A DNA stretch of 64,000 bases from positions 62,001-126,000 of the forward strand of contig NZ_BPTV01000003.1 of the NCBI RefSeq assembly GCF_019973375.1, given 5' to 3'. Source of the stretch: Prevotella lacticifex. GTDB lineage: Bacteria; Bacteroidota; Bacteroidia; Bacteroidales; Bacteroidaceae. The translations under genes and the position numbers were made by a program. The notes below the pieces were generated by a model that made no database searches, was not told where the DNA came from, and was given only the letters and a program-made list of their open reading frames with translations. Positions 8,149-17,528 of this stretch are shown here, one piece after another (position 1 is the stretch's first letter; every line of letters starts with the position of its first letter).

Positions 8149-8619
8149 TTACCGTTTCCAGAATCTCGCAGTGATATCCTCGAACGAGCCGTCGGGCCTT
8201 CGCCGAAACATCCGTTGGTTTGTCGATGGCGACTTCAGCGGTCCGAGATGGCGGATGTACGGTCCCACCTTTATATAGTCGAAATTCTGTCGGTCGACAT
8301 CCGGCGACACCACCGTCCGCCCCGTATACCACGCCGTTTTAAGGTTGGGATAGTGGGTATGGACATACAGCGCCAGACGGTCGACGGCTGACGGGTCGTT
8401 GTCGCCACCCATAAAACTGACGCAGGTGATGGCGTTGGCCCCATCGGAGGCAATGAGCATATCGAGAGCCTCGACCGTAAGAGGTTGTCCGGTGTCGGTC
8501 CAGAGATACTGACTGTGGCAGCCCGGACAATGACACGGACAGAGCGACAAGTTGATGGCCAACGTTGTCTCGTCGGGAACCTCCTGAAAAACGATGTCAG
8601 TATTTACGTATTTTAGCAT
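8149..8619 (-). CDS. nrdG: Anaerobic ribonucleotide reductase activase
   Basis: Radical SAM activating enzyme (156 aa) that generates the glycyl radical on NrdD using a [4Fe-4S] cluster and S-adenosylmethionine. The cluster motif CxxxCxxC is seen in LCPCHCPGCHSQYLW (Cys at about 27, 31 and 34), and the glycine-rich SAM-contact segment in SFMGGDND. The gene starts 1 nt after the stop of nrdD (8621), the standard nrdD-nrdG order, so the two are translationally linked. Length is normal for NrdG. The 3' side is closed by the hairpin at 8018-8073. Confidence 0.95.
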   Translation of the reverse strand: MLKYVNTDIVFQEVPDETTLAINLSLCPCHCPGCHSQYLWTDTGQPLTVEALDMLIASDGANAITCVSFMGGDNDPSAVDRLALYVHTHYPNLKTAWYTGRTVVSPDVDRQNFDYIKVGPYIRHLGPLKSPSTNQRMFRRRPDGSFEDITARFWKR

Positions 8620-8620
8620 A

Positions 8621-10804
8621 TCACTTCACCGTTACCGTCTTCGGCTTAGCCATTTCGGCCGCCTTAGCCTCTGCCTTGTCGAGGTCGTCCTGCGTTGTGC
8701 CGACGGTGTACTTCTCCTTTGTAGCGTAATAACGGCGGTGAGCTTCCTCCTGACGGGCCATGGAGAAATTGCTGACACGCTTGAGATAGCCGATGACACG
8801 GGTAAGGTAGTCGACATTCTTAGAGTGGCATACAGGGCACTCATGGAGATAGCGCTTGTCGATATGGCCACAATCGTTGCATACGGTGTTGGGGATGTTG
8901 AAGGTGAAGTAGTTGCATCCTTCCTGAGCAGCCACCCTAAGGAGCTGCCGGTACTGCGCCTTCGAGAGGTGTTCCTCAAGATTCATGTGCAGGGCCGAGC
9001 CGCCGGTGAGATGTTCGATATACGGTGCGCCATGCAACTTGAACTTATCAAGGATTGTAAGTGAGTCATCCTCAACAACATAGAAGTATGAGTTATAGCA
9101 GTCACGAGGTACAAAATATCCATCCTCACGGTCCCATTTGGCATGCTTGACACCCACATTTTCGGCGGGAATCATCTCACAGTTGAACATCACATCCTTA
9201 GTACGGTAAGCCTTATTGTATTTCTCAACAAGACCGAGCACGCCTTGGACGAAGTGGAGATAGTCGTCGTTAGGAGTAATCTTCAGCCCCATGAACTCGG
9301 CAGCCTCAACGAGTCCGTTAATCCCGATGGTGAGATACTGACGGCTCATGTTTATGTATCCGGCATCGAAAAGGGGGAGCATGTGGTTCTTCTGCAACTG
9401 CTTCAGATTCTCGTTGTACGCAAGTTGCACTTTATGACAGAGGTCGATGACTCCGGAGAGATACTCCTTATAGTCAAGTTTATGGTTTACAGCATATTGT
9501 ATGCATCTGTTCAAGTTTATGGTGAGCACCGATTTCGAGCCTGTCGACACGCCACCGGCACCGAGGGTATAGCTGAATCCATTGTCCTGAATCTCGTTGC
9601 GCAAGCGGCAGCATGACGACAGCGAATCGGCATTATCGCTCATATAGGTGAAGAATGAATGGCCCTCGGAGTACATCTCGGCGGCAAAGTCGCCCCATTC
9701 CTTGTCCTTGCAGTCGCCGTTCTCGGTGAGCAAGGCCATCGTCTCCACCGGGAAGGTGAGCACGGTGCGGGTGCGTTCCTTATTAAACCACTTCATGAAA
9801 CGCTTCTGAAGCCAGTTCAGTCCGTCCCAGTCAGGACGCGTTCCGTCGGGGAAGAAGAAATTGCCGAAGAGGCTTTCGAAGTAGTATTTGTCGTAGTATG
9901 ATATGTTCCAGAACACTGCCTGGAAGTTACGGGCACCCGTCGGCTGGTTGAGCGAGTAGACGATTTGCTCAAAATAGTCGGTGATAACCTTGTCGAGTGT
10001 GCGGTGACGCAGGCTGAGATCGACAACTTCATCGGGGTGTTTCCAGTAGTCTTTGCCGTATTCCTTCTCTATGAAGTAGTTCATGTACATGAGAAACTCC
10101 GGTGTTGCGCAAGCACCGGCGAGCATAGAGCTGACTATAAAGACCATATTGATAAATCCGCCGCAGAACGACTTGAGGTTCGTTGGGGCCGTAGAATTGC
10201 CGCCGATCGACGTAGTGCCGCCGATAAGCCACGGATACATGGTGATGGAAGCACAGTAGTTGGCAAGGTTTGTCTCGTCGTTCTTATATATAAAATGGTG
10301 GTTGAGCTTGTCGAGATACTCGTCGGCGAGGGCCTTGCCGTACATCTTCTTTATGCGCTCGGTGAGCAGACGGCGGTTCAGACGGATAAAACCGCGCTTT
10401 GGCAGTTCGCCGATGAGCGTCGCAATGTTCTTATGCTCCACATTGGCATTGGCATCGAACTTCGATCCTGTGGCCGCATTGTCGGCATCCATATAATCGG
10501 TGAGGAACTTCATCTGTTGCACAGCCTCGCGGTCTTCGGTATGTTCCTGACGGTAAATGATGAAACTTTTGGCCACCTTATAGTATCCCTCACGCATCAG
10601 TGCCTCCTCAACCTCATTCTGGATATCCTCAACGGTGATGTCGTTATGGATATTAAGATGAGACAGGATTTTGGAGATGGCTCCGAGGTCGGCAGGCTGT
10701 TTCACACTGTCGAACGCCTTGAGGATAGCGTTCATAATCTTGTCGAGAGAGAATTGCTCTCTCGATCCATCGCGCTTGGTAATGGTGAAGTTCTTGATTT
10801 CCAT
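8621..10804 (-). CDS. nrdD: Anaerobic ribonucleoside-triphosphate reductase
   Basis: Class III ribonucleotide reductase (727 aa), which makes deoxyribonucleotides under anoxia. An ATP-cone allosteric domain occupies about residues 3-95 (FTITKRDGSREQFSLDKI). The catalytic barrel follows. The C-terminal part has the zinc-binding cysteines CNDC and CPVC (about 642-662) and the glycyl radical site in RVIGYL (about residues 673-678), 50 residues from the end. Complete by length. It forms an operon with nrdG immediately downstream. A 5' leader of about 120 nt separates it from a TATCTTTG element at 10930-10937. Confidence 0.97.
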   Translation of the reverse strand: MEIKNFTITKRDGSREQFSLDKIMNAILKAFDSVKQPADLGAISKILSHLNIHNDITVEDIQNEVEEALMREGYYKVAKSFIIYRQEHTEDREAVQQMKFLTDYMDADNAATGSKFDANANVEHKNIATLIGELPKRGFIRLNRRLLTERIKKMYGKALADEYLDKLNHHFIYKNDETNLANYCASITMYPWLIGGTTSIGGNSTAPTNLKSFCGGFINMVFIVSSMLAGACATPEFLMYMNYFIEKEYGKDYWKHPDEVVDLSLRHRTLDKVITDYFEQIVYSLNQPTGARNFQAVFWNISYYDKYYFESLFGNFFFPDGTRPDWDGLNWLQKRFMKWFNKERTRTVLTFPVETMALLTENGDCKDKEWGDFAAEMYSEGHSFFTYMSDNADSLSSCCRLRNEIQDNGFSYTLGAGGVSTGSKSVLTINLNRCIQYAVNHKLDYKEYLSGVIDLCHKVQLAYNENLKQLQKNHMLPLFDAGYINMSRQYLTIGINGLVEAAEFMGLKITPNDDYLHFVQGVLGLVEKYNKAYRTKDVMFNCEMIPAENVGVKHAKWDREDGYFVPRDCYNSYFYVVEDDSLTILDKFKLHGAPYIEHLTGGSALHMNLEEHLSKAQYRQLLRVAAQEGCNYFTFNIPNTVCNDCGHIDKRYLHECPVCHSKNVDYLTRVIGYLKRVSNFSMARQEEAHRRYYATKEKYTVGTTQDDLDKAEAKAAEMAKPKTVTVK

Positions 10805-10929
10805 GTTAGTTTTAAGTTATTTTTTTTTGCGACTAATTCCGATAAAAGATATTACGAGTTGTACGTTTTGGACAACTTTATTTATTTTTTAATCGGAAAA
10901 GTTTTCCATTTCGTTCTACTTTCTCGCTG

Positions 10930-10937
10930 CAAAGATA
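10930..10937 (-). promoter_or_regulatory. -7 element of nrdD
   Basis: On the minus strand the sequence reads TATCTTTG, matching TAnnTTTG, followed by GCAGCGAGAAAG. It implies an untranslated leader of about 120 nt before the nrdD ATG at 10804. The stretch 10805-11095 contains no gene; I saw no clear NrdR box in it. Confidence 0.55.
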
Positions 10938-11095
10938 TATAAAAATCCATTACGTTGATACAGAAAATGGATATTTTTTTTGTTAATTTTCGGTAAGGTA
11001 GAGTAGCGGTCACACCATAAATTATTGGCTGCCACGATGTAACGAGTCAGCAGTTAAAGTAAGTCAACATAAGTATGCGGAGTCGCATAGGGCAC

Positions 11096-11512
11096 TTACT
11101 TAGTATCGCTCACCATAAGCCAGACAATCTTATCGGGAAACCGCAGTTGAACGCGGTCGCCTTCTTTTGCGAGGATGTAGCCCCGTTCACCGGGTTTTAC
11201 TACATACACGCGTCCTTCATTTATCTGACGGAGTAACGACGTGTCGCGCCGTGCAGTATTGAGATTACGCGGCAGCACGTCGAGAAGGTCGGGGTCGGTG
11301 GAGCCCAGGCACGTGCATGTGACTGTGAAGTGCGTCTGTCCTGGGATTGTATCGACGGGCTCGGTGGCCGGAGCCTTAGTCCCCGAGGGAACGTTCATCT
11401 CCACCTTGCTGACGGGAGGTGCCGGAGCCGGTACCGGCTGCTCCTTTTTCTGTCCGCAAGCGGAAAGGACTGACGCAACCAAAAGGACTATATATAAATA
11501 ATGTATCTTCAT
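11096..11512 (-). CDS. Lipoprotein of unknown function
   Basis: 138-aa predicted lipoprotein: short charged N-terminus, hydrophobic core and the lipobox VLSAC with Cys at about residue 19. A proline-rich linker (EQPVPAPAPPVSK) and a Ser/Thr/Pro stretch follow, then a compact domain with two closely spaced Cys (TCTCLGSTDP) and a C-terminal beta-rich segment (YVVKPGERGYILAKEGDRV). No family recognised. It is upstream of nrdD in the same direction but separated by nearly 300 nt with its own spacing, and 53 nt downstream of the glycosyltransferase gene. Confidence 0.78.
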   Translation of the reverse strand: MKIHYLYIVLLVASVLSACGQKKEQPVPAPAPPVSKVEMNVPSGTKAPATEPVDTIPGQTHFTVTCTCLGSTDPDLLDVLPRNLNTARRDTSLLRQINEGRVYVVKPGERGYILAKEGDRVQLRFPDKIVWLMVSDTK

Positions 11513-11565
11513 GTGACTTTGATTATATCGTATTTACTTAATATTCAATGGATGCCCACAGCAGT

Positions 11566-12618
11566 CTACTCCGGCAACTGCGAATAGCGGTGATGGCCGC
11601 GGAGATAATATTCTTTGAGGATACTGAAACTGCGACGGCCGTCGGGAAGAAAGGTCATACCGAGCTCCGAAGCCTCAGTATGCGACTTCTCGATATCCTT
11701 CTTTAATTTTGCCCTGTCTGCATCGAAATTCTTCCGCCACTTCTTAAACGCCTTTCGTGCTTGAAATATAGCACGGAAATCAGCCAAGTTATGGTTGATG
11801 AGGAGAGTCTCGAAAGCTGCGAGATAATCGAGGAACCATCTCACCCTCATCACCTTCTTCAACTCGTTGTCGGGCAGATTCTTATAGAGCATTGTCAGAT
11901 TGTTGCGGAAATTGAGGAATGTCTTCTTCGAATTCGTCTTTGGCAGGGTTCCGCCGCCGAGATGATACACCTCACTTTCGGGGAAACAATATATGCGTTT
12001 GCCCATCTGATGGAGTCGCCAGCAGAGGTCAATCTCCTCGTTGTGAGCGAAGAAACGTCCGTCGAGGCCTCCCGCTTTCCAGTAGTCGGACGACCGTATG
12101 AGCAGACAAGCCCCTGTGGCCCATAGCACTTCCTGAGCATTATTGTACTGTCCGTTATCGTCCTCGACAGTATCGAAGATGCGTCCGCGGCAGAAAGGAT
12201 AGCCATAGCGGTCGATATAACCACCCGATGCACCGGCATATTCAAAGGCATCGTTGTCGGTCATAGACAGCAATTTCGGCTGACAAGCCGCAATCTCGGG
12301 ATGAACATCCATCTCCTCAACGAGTGACGTGAGCCAGTGGTGGGTGACCTTCACGTCGGAGTTCAGCAGGACGTAGTAGTCGGCGTCCACTTGCCGGAGT
12401 GCCTTGTTGTAGCCCTCAGCAAATCCAAAGTTATGGTCGAGAACCAGGATCCTGACCATAGGATAATTCTTCTTCAGCCATTCTACGGAGTCATCGGTGG
12501 AAGCATTGTCAGCAACGAAGATCTGCGCCTCGTCGCGACTGTACTCTATCACGTTGGGCAGGTACTTCTCAAGCATCTTCCTTCCGTTCCAATTGAGAAT
12601 CACTATTGCTGTTTTCAT
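11566..12618 (-). CDS. Glycosyltransferase family 2 (rhamnosyltransferase-like)
   Basis: Cytoplasmic-face GT-A glycosyltransferase of 350 aa. It opens with TAIVILNWNGRKMLEKYL, has FVADNASTDDSVEW for nucleotide-sugar contact, the DxD-equivalent LLNSDVKV (about residues 83-90), and ACLLIRSSDYWKAGGLDGRFF, then NEEIDLCWRLHQMG, which is the usual GT2 acceptor/catalytic ED region. This pattern is that of WbbL-like rhamnosyltransferases acting on surface polysaccharide, but donor and acceptor are inferred only. There is no transmembrane segment. It lies in the same direction as mtaB, whose 3' region contains the degenerate repeats at 12652-12813. Confidence 0.9.
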   Translation of the reverse strand: MKTAIVILNWNGRKMLEKYLPNVIEYSRDEAQIFVADNASTDDSVEWLKKNYPMVRILVLDHNFGFAEGYNKALRQVDADYYVLLNSDVKVTHHWLTSLVEEMDVHPEIAACQPKLLSMTDNDAFEYAGASGGYIDRYGYPFCRGRIFDTVEDDNGQYNNAQEVLWATGACLLIRSSDYWKAGGLDGRFFAHNEEIDLCWRLHQMGKRIYCFPESEVYHLGGGTLPKTNSKKTFLNFRNNLTMLYKNLPDNELKKVMRVRWFLDYLAAFETLLINHNLADFRAIFQARKAFKKWRKNFDADRAKLKKDIEKSHTEASELGMTFLPDGRRSFSILKEYYLRGHHRYSQLPE

Positions 12619-12651
12619 TGTGAAGAGAAATATATTTTTCTTTAATTATCT

Positions 12652-12813
12652 GACCATCAAGCCGTTTCACCGGCATTTAATGATTTTGTCCCTTAACCAT
12701 CAGAACCGTTAAATCGGCATTGAAAGGGCCCAAGATCATTGAAGACCAAGCCATTATAGCGGCATTGAAGGTTCTATATTCTTGACCATCAGAGCCGTTC
12801 CATCAGCATTGAA
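12652..12813. repeat. Degenerate repeats running from the mtaB 3' end past its stop
   Basis: Four diverged copies of a unit of about 29 nt, roughly ACCATCAGAGCCGTT then ATCGGCATTGAA, start near 12652, 12695, 12744 and 12784. The copy at 12784-12813 is inside mtaB and encodes FNADGTALMV; the others lie wholly or mostly beyond the stop codon, and the copy at 12695 would encode FNADLTVLMVK on the minus strand. Each unit has a small GCCG/CGGC inverted repeat. Confidence 0.7.
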
Positions 12814-14151
12814 ACCGCCGAGTTCAACCTCTGCGATGGTATTGTCGTAATCGTCGTGCACCTTGTCGGCGGGGAGTTCTACACGTATGTAGTTGCGTGT
12901 AAACCCGTGAACGGCATGTCCTTCTTGTGCTCTCTCGAAGAGAACCTCGGCCTTACGGCCTATATGTTGGGCGTAGAAATCGTGTGTTTTCTCGTCCGAC
13001 AGCTCTATGAGCTTACGGGCTCTGCGTTTCCGTTCCGCCATATCGACAACATAAGGAATGCGCAGAGCCGCCGTTCCCGGTCGCTCACTATATGGGAAGA
13101 CGTGGAGTTTGGTCACCGGCAGAGCAGCAAGGAAATCGTATGTCTGCTGGAAATGCTCCGGATGCTCACCCCGGCAGCCCACCATTACATCGACACCAAT
13201 AAAGGCATCGGGCATCACCTCTTTTATATAGTTCACCTTATGGGCGAAGAGTGCGGCGTCGTAGCGCCTGTGCATAAGTTTCAGAACGGTGTCAGAACCG
13301 CTCTGAAGCGGTATGTGAAAATGGGGCATGAAAGCCCGACTGTGCGCACAATAATCGATAAGCTCATCAGAGAGCAGGTCAGGCTCGATACTCGAGATTC
13401 GATATCGTTCTATTCCTTCAACGCCGTCGAGGGCTTTTACGAGGTCGATGAACGTCTCATGGGTCGTCTCACCGAAATCACCAATATTCACTCCTGTGAT
13501 GACAATCTCCTTTCCGCCTTCAGCAGCGGCCTTACGGGCTTGATCGACGAGGGTGCTGATGGGCGGGTTACGCGACAATCCGCGGGCGTAGGGGATGGTA
13601 CAGTAAGTACAGAAGTAGCTGCATCCGTCCTGAACCTTCAGAAAATAGCGCGTGCGGTTGCCCCGTGCGCACGACGGCTGGAACGTCCGAATCATTCCAA
13701 CGGGCTTCTTGGCATCGTCCGTTTGACCTGCAAAAACATTCTCTATCTCAGCCCCGTGACTGAAAACCTCAGGATTTACCAATTCCTCCTTCATCGCCTC
13801 GACGACTCTTTCGACAAGATTAACCTTCTCGTTGGAGCCGAGGACGAGGCTCACACCCGGCATCGCAGCAATATCCTTGGCTTCGAGCTGAGCGTAGCAT
13901 CCGGTGACAACTACAAAGGCACCGGGGTTCTCACGCACCATTCTGTGGATTATCTGACGGCACTTGTGATTGGCCTCACCCGTGACCGAGCAGGTATTAA
14001 TGAGACAGATGTCGGCTTTTTCACCCTCAGCGGCATCGGTGACGCCGAGGTTCATGAAGCCACTTCTGAAGGAACTCGTCTCCGAGAAGTTGAGTTTGCA
14101 TCCGAGTGTATAATAGCGAGCGGTCTTACCGCCTAATAATCTATCTTCCAA
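12754..14151 (-). CDS. mtaB: tRNA t6A37 methylthiotransferase MtaB
   Basis: Radical SAM methylthiotransferase (465 aa) that converts t6A37 to ms2t6A37 in ANN-decoding tRNAs. An N-terminal UPF0004 domain (YTLGCKLNFSET, later NTCSVTGEANHKCRQ with cluster Cys) is followed by the radical SAM core with CxxxCxxC in CSYFCTYCTIPYARG (about residues 177-190) and the GVNIGDFG motif. A short TRAM-like domain ends the protein (VLFERAQEGHAVHGFTRNYI). The last residues, FNADGTALMVKNIEPSMPL, lie in a region of degenerate DNA repeats that continues past the stop codon, suggesting that the C-terminus has shifted in length during evolution. Confidence 0.93.
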   Translation of the reverse strand: MEDRLLGGKTARYYTLGCKLNFSETSSFRSGFMNLGVTDAAEGEKADICLINTCSVTGEANHKCRQIIHRMVRENPGAFVVVTGCYAQLEAKDIAAMPGVSLVLGSNEKVNLVERVVEAMKEELVNPEVFSHGAEIENVFAGQTDDAKKPVGMIRTFQPSCARGNRTRYFLKVQDGCSYFCTYCTIPYARGLSRNPPISTLVDQARKAAAEGGKEIVITGVNIGDFGETTHETFIDLVKALDGVEGIERYRISSIEPDLLSDELIDYCAHSRAFMPHFHIPLQSGSDTVLKLMHRRYDAALFAHKVNYIKEVMPDAFIGVDVMVGCRGEHPEHFQQTYDFLAALPVTKLHVFPYSERPGTAALRIPYVVDMAERKRRARKLIELSDEKTHDFYAQHIGRKAEVLFERAQEGHAVHGFTRNYIRVELPADKVHDDYDNTIAEVELGGFNADGTALMVKNIEPSMPL

Positions 14152-14221
14152 TGTATTATATTTTTTATTTAAAGTATCGCCTTATTGTACTATAGAGCCC
14201 TGCTGAAGGCTCTGCCATCTG

Positions 14222-16420
14222 TCAGTTGCCGTTGAAAACGACGAGCTCAGCCATAAGATTCCTATCCTCAACGCCAATGTTATAGATTTCGAGCATGAAG
14301 GCATCAATATCGAAAACATCCCTGATATCCTTGTCGGGAGCCATTTCGAGAAACTTTCGGAAGGCTTTCCGTGCTTCACCGAAATGTTCCTCCGCCCACA
14401 GCGAATAGCCGAAATTAAGATAATCCTCGGCTACGATGGTTCCGCCATCAATCCCGCTGTCGTCGTCAGATGTCAGTCGACGGTATATAGTTTCGGCCTC
14501 GGCGGCCTCATGCTGTTGCATCATGAGCCACGCTTTTGCCCTCAGCACGTCACGGTCATTAGGATAACGATAGTCGGCCTCATAGATAACTTTTGCGGCA
14601 TCGCTTGTTCTATCTAATTCCATAAGAGCCAATGCTCTATGGACGAGATACGACTTATTGCCGGGTTCAAGCTCCAGCAGTTTGCCGTAGACTTGCTCAG
14701 CGACATCGAGCTCAGAGCTTGCCGTTGCCGCACGAGCCAGTCCCTTGAGGGCGATCTCACTGTCGGGCGACTTCTGGAGTGCTGACTGATAGAGTCTTAT
14801 GGCCTTCGACGGGTTTTTGAAATGCATCTCCACACTCGCCGAGAGCAACATAAAAGTGAATGTCGCTGACTGCGTGGAGTTGAAGCATGGCAGCAGAGAG
14901 CGCAGCTCGTTGAACCTTTTATGGTCGTGGAGGAATACGGCGAGTGCCGGAAAATGTTTCTGTACAGGTGTGCCATAGAATATTGCCGACGTGAAAAATA
15001 AGAAATTTTCGTCGTCGAAGATTCTAACGAGGTCGTGTCGTTGTGGATACAGCCGGAAGAATCGGTATAGATCCTGCAAATACAAGCGGCGGATAAAAGC
15101 CGGAGAGTCTTCGTCCGACTTCTCCAATCCTGTACCGACGACTCCTCCGGCACTAAGAGCCTCGCGCATATTCGCCGGAATCGAGTTGAAGACGTGACTA
15201 AAAGCGAAGACCATAGAGTACTTATCGGAGTTGCAGAAGGGTGTGTGCGCAAAAATGCTCTCGAGCATATCACTCATCTCTTTCTGCTGCATAGCTCTCA
15301 TAACGTCGGGTTGCTCGAAGCTGAAGGGCAGGAACCAGTTGGCGGCAGCATTGAAAAACGAGAACCTTTTCATGTGTGAGAATCCACCAAAATAGATATC
15401 TGTACCGTTCTTCTGCATATCGGCAACCTTACGAACGGTATCCTCCACTTTCTCGGCATCCTCATCATCGGCTTCAGGATTGAGGATATCGCGCATCTTG
15501 TCGTCGGGTTTCTCTTCAATGATTCCCAAGCCATTGATACGGAAGCGCATATTATCCTTCAGCGTCGGCATTATCTCGTCGACAATCTTCAGGTTGTCCT
15601 TCTCGGTGTTGACACAGAAAATAAGCTGCTTTTGCAGTTCGAGGAGCTCACGCGACGCACCCGGCAATAGCGTTATCTCAGCTACATCTTCCCTCAAATC
15701 GGGATAAATATTAAGCACATCATCATTCCTCCACGAGAACACGAAAGCCACGAGGGCCCGCTGCCGCAGGGTTTCATCGGCAGCGTCCTTGTAAACGGCC
15801 ATCGTCGTCTTGAACTTATTGACATCGAACTGATTCATGGCACTGATCATGATTGCCGACATTATCAGTTCCCTGTCAGCAATATCGATTGTCGGCGACA
15901 GCAACAGCGACGTCCAGAAGTTGCGGTCGCCGTCGCTCCACTGGCACGATACAATTATGGAAGCGAAGAGACGCTCGATGAACGACTGATGACGGGCGAC
16001 GATATCCTCTTTTTTCTGACCGTTGTCGTCGTCGCCACCGAGGGAGAGCATGGCCATATCTGACACGTAAGTCTCAAGAACCGTACGCACGAACGACGGC
16101 GACATATTAATATGTGCGGCCTTGCTGAACTGAGAGATATAGAATCCCACATTCTTGCAACGCCATGATATGTCGAGATCGGCTGCCACACGGTAGGTCC
16201 GGCACAGGAGATTCTCGTAGAGGTCCATGCGCTGAGAGTCGTCGGCATCGTTGTCCATATAGTGGAGCATCATCCTGAAGGCATTGTCAATCTCCTCAAC
16301 CTCAGACCTGTCGACAAGACTTGGGTGCTCGGCGAAGATTGGCTTCAACTTGTCTAAAGCCTCCGACAGTCTGCTATGCAGGACATCGGAGATAATGTCA
16401 TGAATGGTATCCTGTATCAT
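14222..16420 (-). CDS. Large TPR-containing protein of unknown function
   Basis: 732-aa protein without signal peptide. The first two thirds are helical and unfamiliar; the last third contains tetratricopeptide-like repeats, for example around ALQKSPDSEIALKGLARAA, YGKLLELEPGNKSYLVHRAL, YRYPNDRDVLRAKAWLMM and then EDYLNFGYSLWAEEHFGEA. Such repeats normally mediate protein-protein contacts. An acidic patch NPEADDEDAEK lies near the middle. Its ATG overlaps the end of the upstream solute-binding lipoprotein gene by 4 nt, so the two are translationally coupled and may act together. Family unknown to me; Bacteroidota homologues are likely. Confidence 0.85.
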   Translation of the reverse strand: MIQDTIHDIISDVLHSRLSEALDKLKPIFAEHPSLVDRSEVEEIDNAFRMMLHYMDNDADDSQRMDLYENLLCRTYRVAADLDISWRCKNVGFYISQFSKAAHINMSPSFVRTVLETYVSDMAMLSLGGDDDNGQKKEDIVARHQSFIERLFASIIVSCQWSDGDRNFWTSLLLSPTIDIADRELIMSAIMISAMNQFDVNKFKTTMAVYKDAADETLRQRALVAFVFSWRNDDVLNIYPDLREDVAEITLLPGASRELLELQKQLIFCVNTEKDNLKIVDEIMPTLKDNMRFRINGLGIIEEKPDDKMRDILNPEADDEDAEKVEDTVRKVADMQKNGTDIYFGGFSHMKRFSFFNAAANWFLPFSFEQPDVMRAMQQKEMSDMLESIFAHTPFCNSDKYSMVFAFSHVFNSIPANMREALSAGGVVGTGLEKSDEDSPAFIRRLYLQDLYRFFRLYPQRHDLVRIFDDENFLFFTSAIFYGTPVQKHFPALAVFLHDHKRFNELRSLLPCFNSTQSATFTFMLLSASVEMHFKNPSKAIRLYQSALQKSPDSEIALKGLARAATASSELDVAEQVYGKLLELEPGNKSYLVHRALALMELDRTSDAAKVIYEADYRYPNDRDVLRAKAWLMMQQHEAAEAETIYRRLTSDDDSGIDGGTIVAEDYLNFGYSLWAEEHFGEARKAFRKFLEMAPDKDIRDVFDIDAFMLEIYNIGVEDRNLMAELVVFNGN

Positions 16421-17373
16421 TGTATCTTCACTCTTGGTGTATGTTTCTGGAATGTTATCTTCTCGGCTGCGAGGATATCGGCACGTGCCGCGCCGCCTGT
16501 AGAGGGGAATGTCACCTTTGGCAGTCGGCTGATGGTCTTGTCGTCGACACCCATATACTTCTTTATCAGAGCCTTATAGTATTTAAGTCCATGTGTATTG
16601 ATGAGCTTCACAGCCTTGTCGTAGGCGGTCTTCACGGCCTCGAGTTGCCGTTCGCGCTGGCTCGCATCATCGTTGATGGTCGGTAGAAAGACTATGACTC
16701 CGAAGTTGCGGCCCTCATCATCGCTCTTGGCCAGTGCCACATTGCCAGCGCCTAAGGCTGCCGTGGCCTGTGGCTCGGGGAGCCAAGCGGCATCCATCTC
16801 ATCGTTGAGAATCATCTGCTTGCGCAGGTTGACATCATTAATCTGAACAGAAAAGATGATGTCATCAGTCTTGGCACGCTTCCGCGCTATCGTTGTCAGC
16901 CAGTCAGTAGCCGAGAATCGCGACATCGCAACCATGTGATTTGCAAGGCTTTTCAGTGATGTTATCTTGTTGTGCTTATCGCCGACGAGAGTCCACTGGA
17001 GCGGAGTGACGGCTATGGCGCGCATCTGCACCCTATGAGTCCGACGGAGTTCGACGGCGCGCACGAGCTCAGTAGCTCCGGCCTGCACACTGCCACCTAC
17101 GAATGCCGTATCAATGTCGATATGAGCATTGAACGGTTTGAGCCGCAAGTCGACTTTAGTACTGTCGTAGAGCATGCTGTCCTTCATGAGGAAGAACGGC
17201 AGACAGTCGAGGGTGGGGGTCACAGCCACCTTGAATGCAGCCTGTTCCTCGGCACGTGCCTTGGCCTGAGCAGCCCGCCGCGCGGCCTTATTTTCGCCGC
17301 CGCCCTTACCACATGAGCTCATGAAGAGGGCTGCGCTACCGAGGAGAATTATTATTAATGAACGAATATTCAT
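16417..17373 (-). CDS. Solute-binding lipoprotein (NMT1/SsuA-like)
   Basis: 318-aa lipoprotein: MNIRSLIIILLGSAALFMSSC, lipobox Cys at about residue 21, then a charged Ala/Lys/Glu-rich linker. The remaining sequence resembles periplasmic binding proteins of the NMT1/SsuA type: AVTPTLDCLPFFLMKDSML near the start, a TDWLTTIARKRAKTDDI segment and MDAAWLPEPQATAALG, where such proteins contact ligand. There is no ABC permease or ATPase gene in this window, and the coupled gene is a TPR protein, so transport is only one possibility. The start at 17373 is preferred to an open frame reaching 17505, because a well-spaced promoter (17391-17422) lies just upstream of it. Confidence 0.83.
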   Translation of the reverse strand: MNIRSLIIILLGSAALFMSSCGKGGGENKAARRAAQAKARAEEQAAFKVAVTPTLDCLPFFLMKDSMLYDSTKVDLRLKPFNAHIDIDTAFVGGSVQAGATELVRAVELRRTHRVQMRAIAVTPLQWTLVGDKHNKITSLKSLANHMVAMSRFSATDWLTTIARKRAKTDDIIFSVQINDVNLRKQMILNDEMDAAWLPEPQATAALGAGNVALAKSDDEGRNFGVIVFLPTINDDASQRERQLEAVKTAYDKAVKLINTHGLKYYKALIKKYMGVDDKTISRLPKVTFPSTGGAARADILAAEKITFQKHTPRVKIQ

Positions 17374-17390
17374 ACAGTCACAATTTTCTA

Positions 17391-17422
17391 CAAAGTTACA
17401 TATTTCTTTTGTAACTGCCAAA
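17391..17422 (-). promoter_or_regulatory. Promoter of the solute-binding lipoprotein operon
   Basis: On the minus strand: TTTG at 17422-17419, a 20-nt spacer and TAACTTTG at 17398-17391, matching the Bacteroidota -33/-7 consensus. The start codon at 17373 is 18 nt further on, giving a short leader. Confidence 0.72.
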
Positions 17423-17528
17423 TTAAATGTAACGAAATAACAATAAGAAAGAAAAAGGATTGGCATGGTAATTGCTGTTAAGACAATGTAGACAAAATGT
17501 GACATATTTTCACTAAAAAGGATAGATT

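Noticed and set aside
9965..10942. Plus-strand open frame of 325 codons opposite nrdD
   Set aside because: It is the antisense of a fully conserved nrdD sequence and has no start signals or domain features.
12856..14136. Plus-strand open frame of 426 codons opposite mtaB
   Set aside because: The minus strand encodes a complete radical SAM enzyme; the plus-strand product shows no family features.
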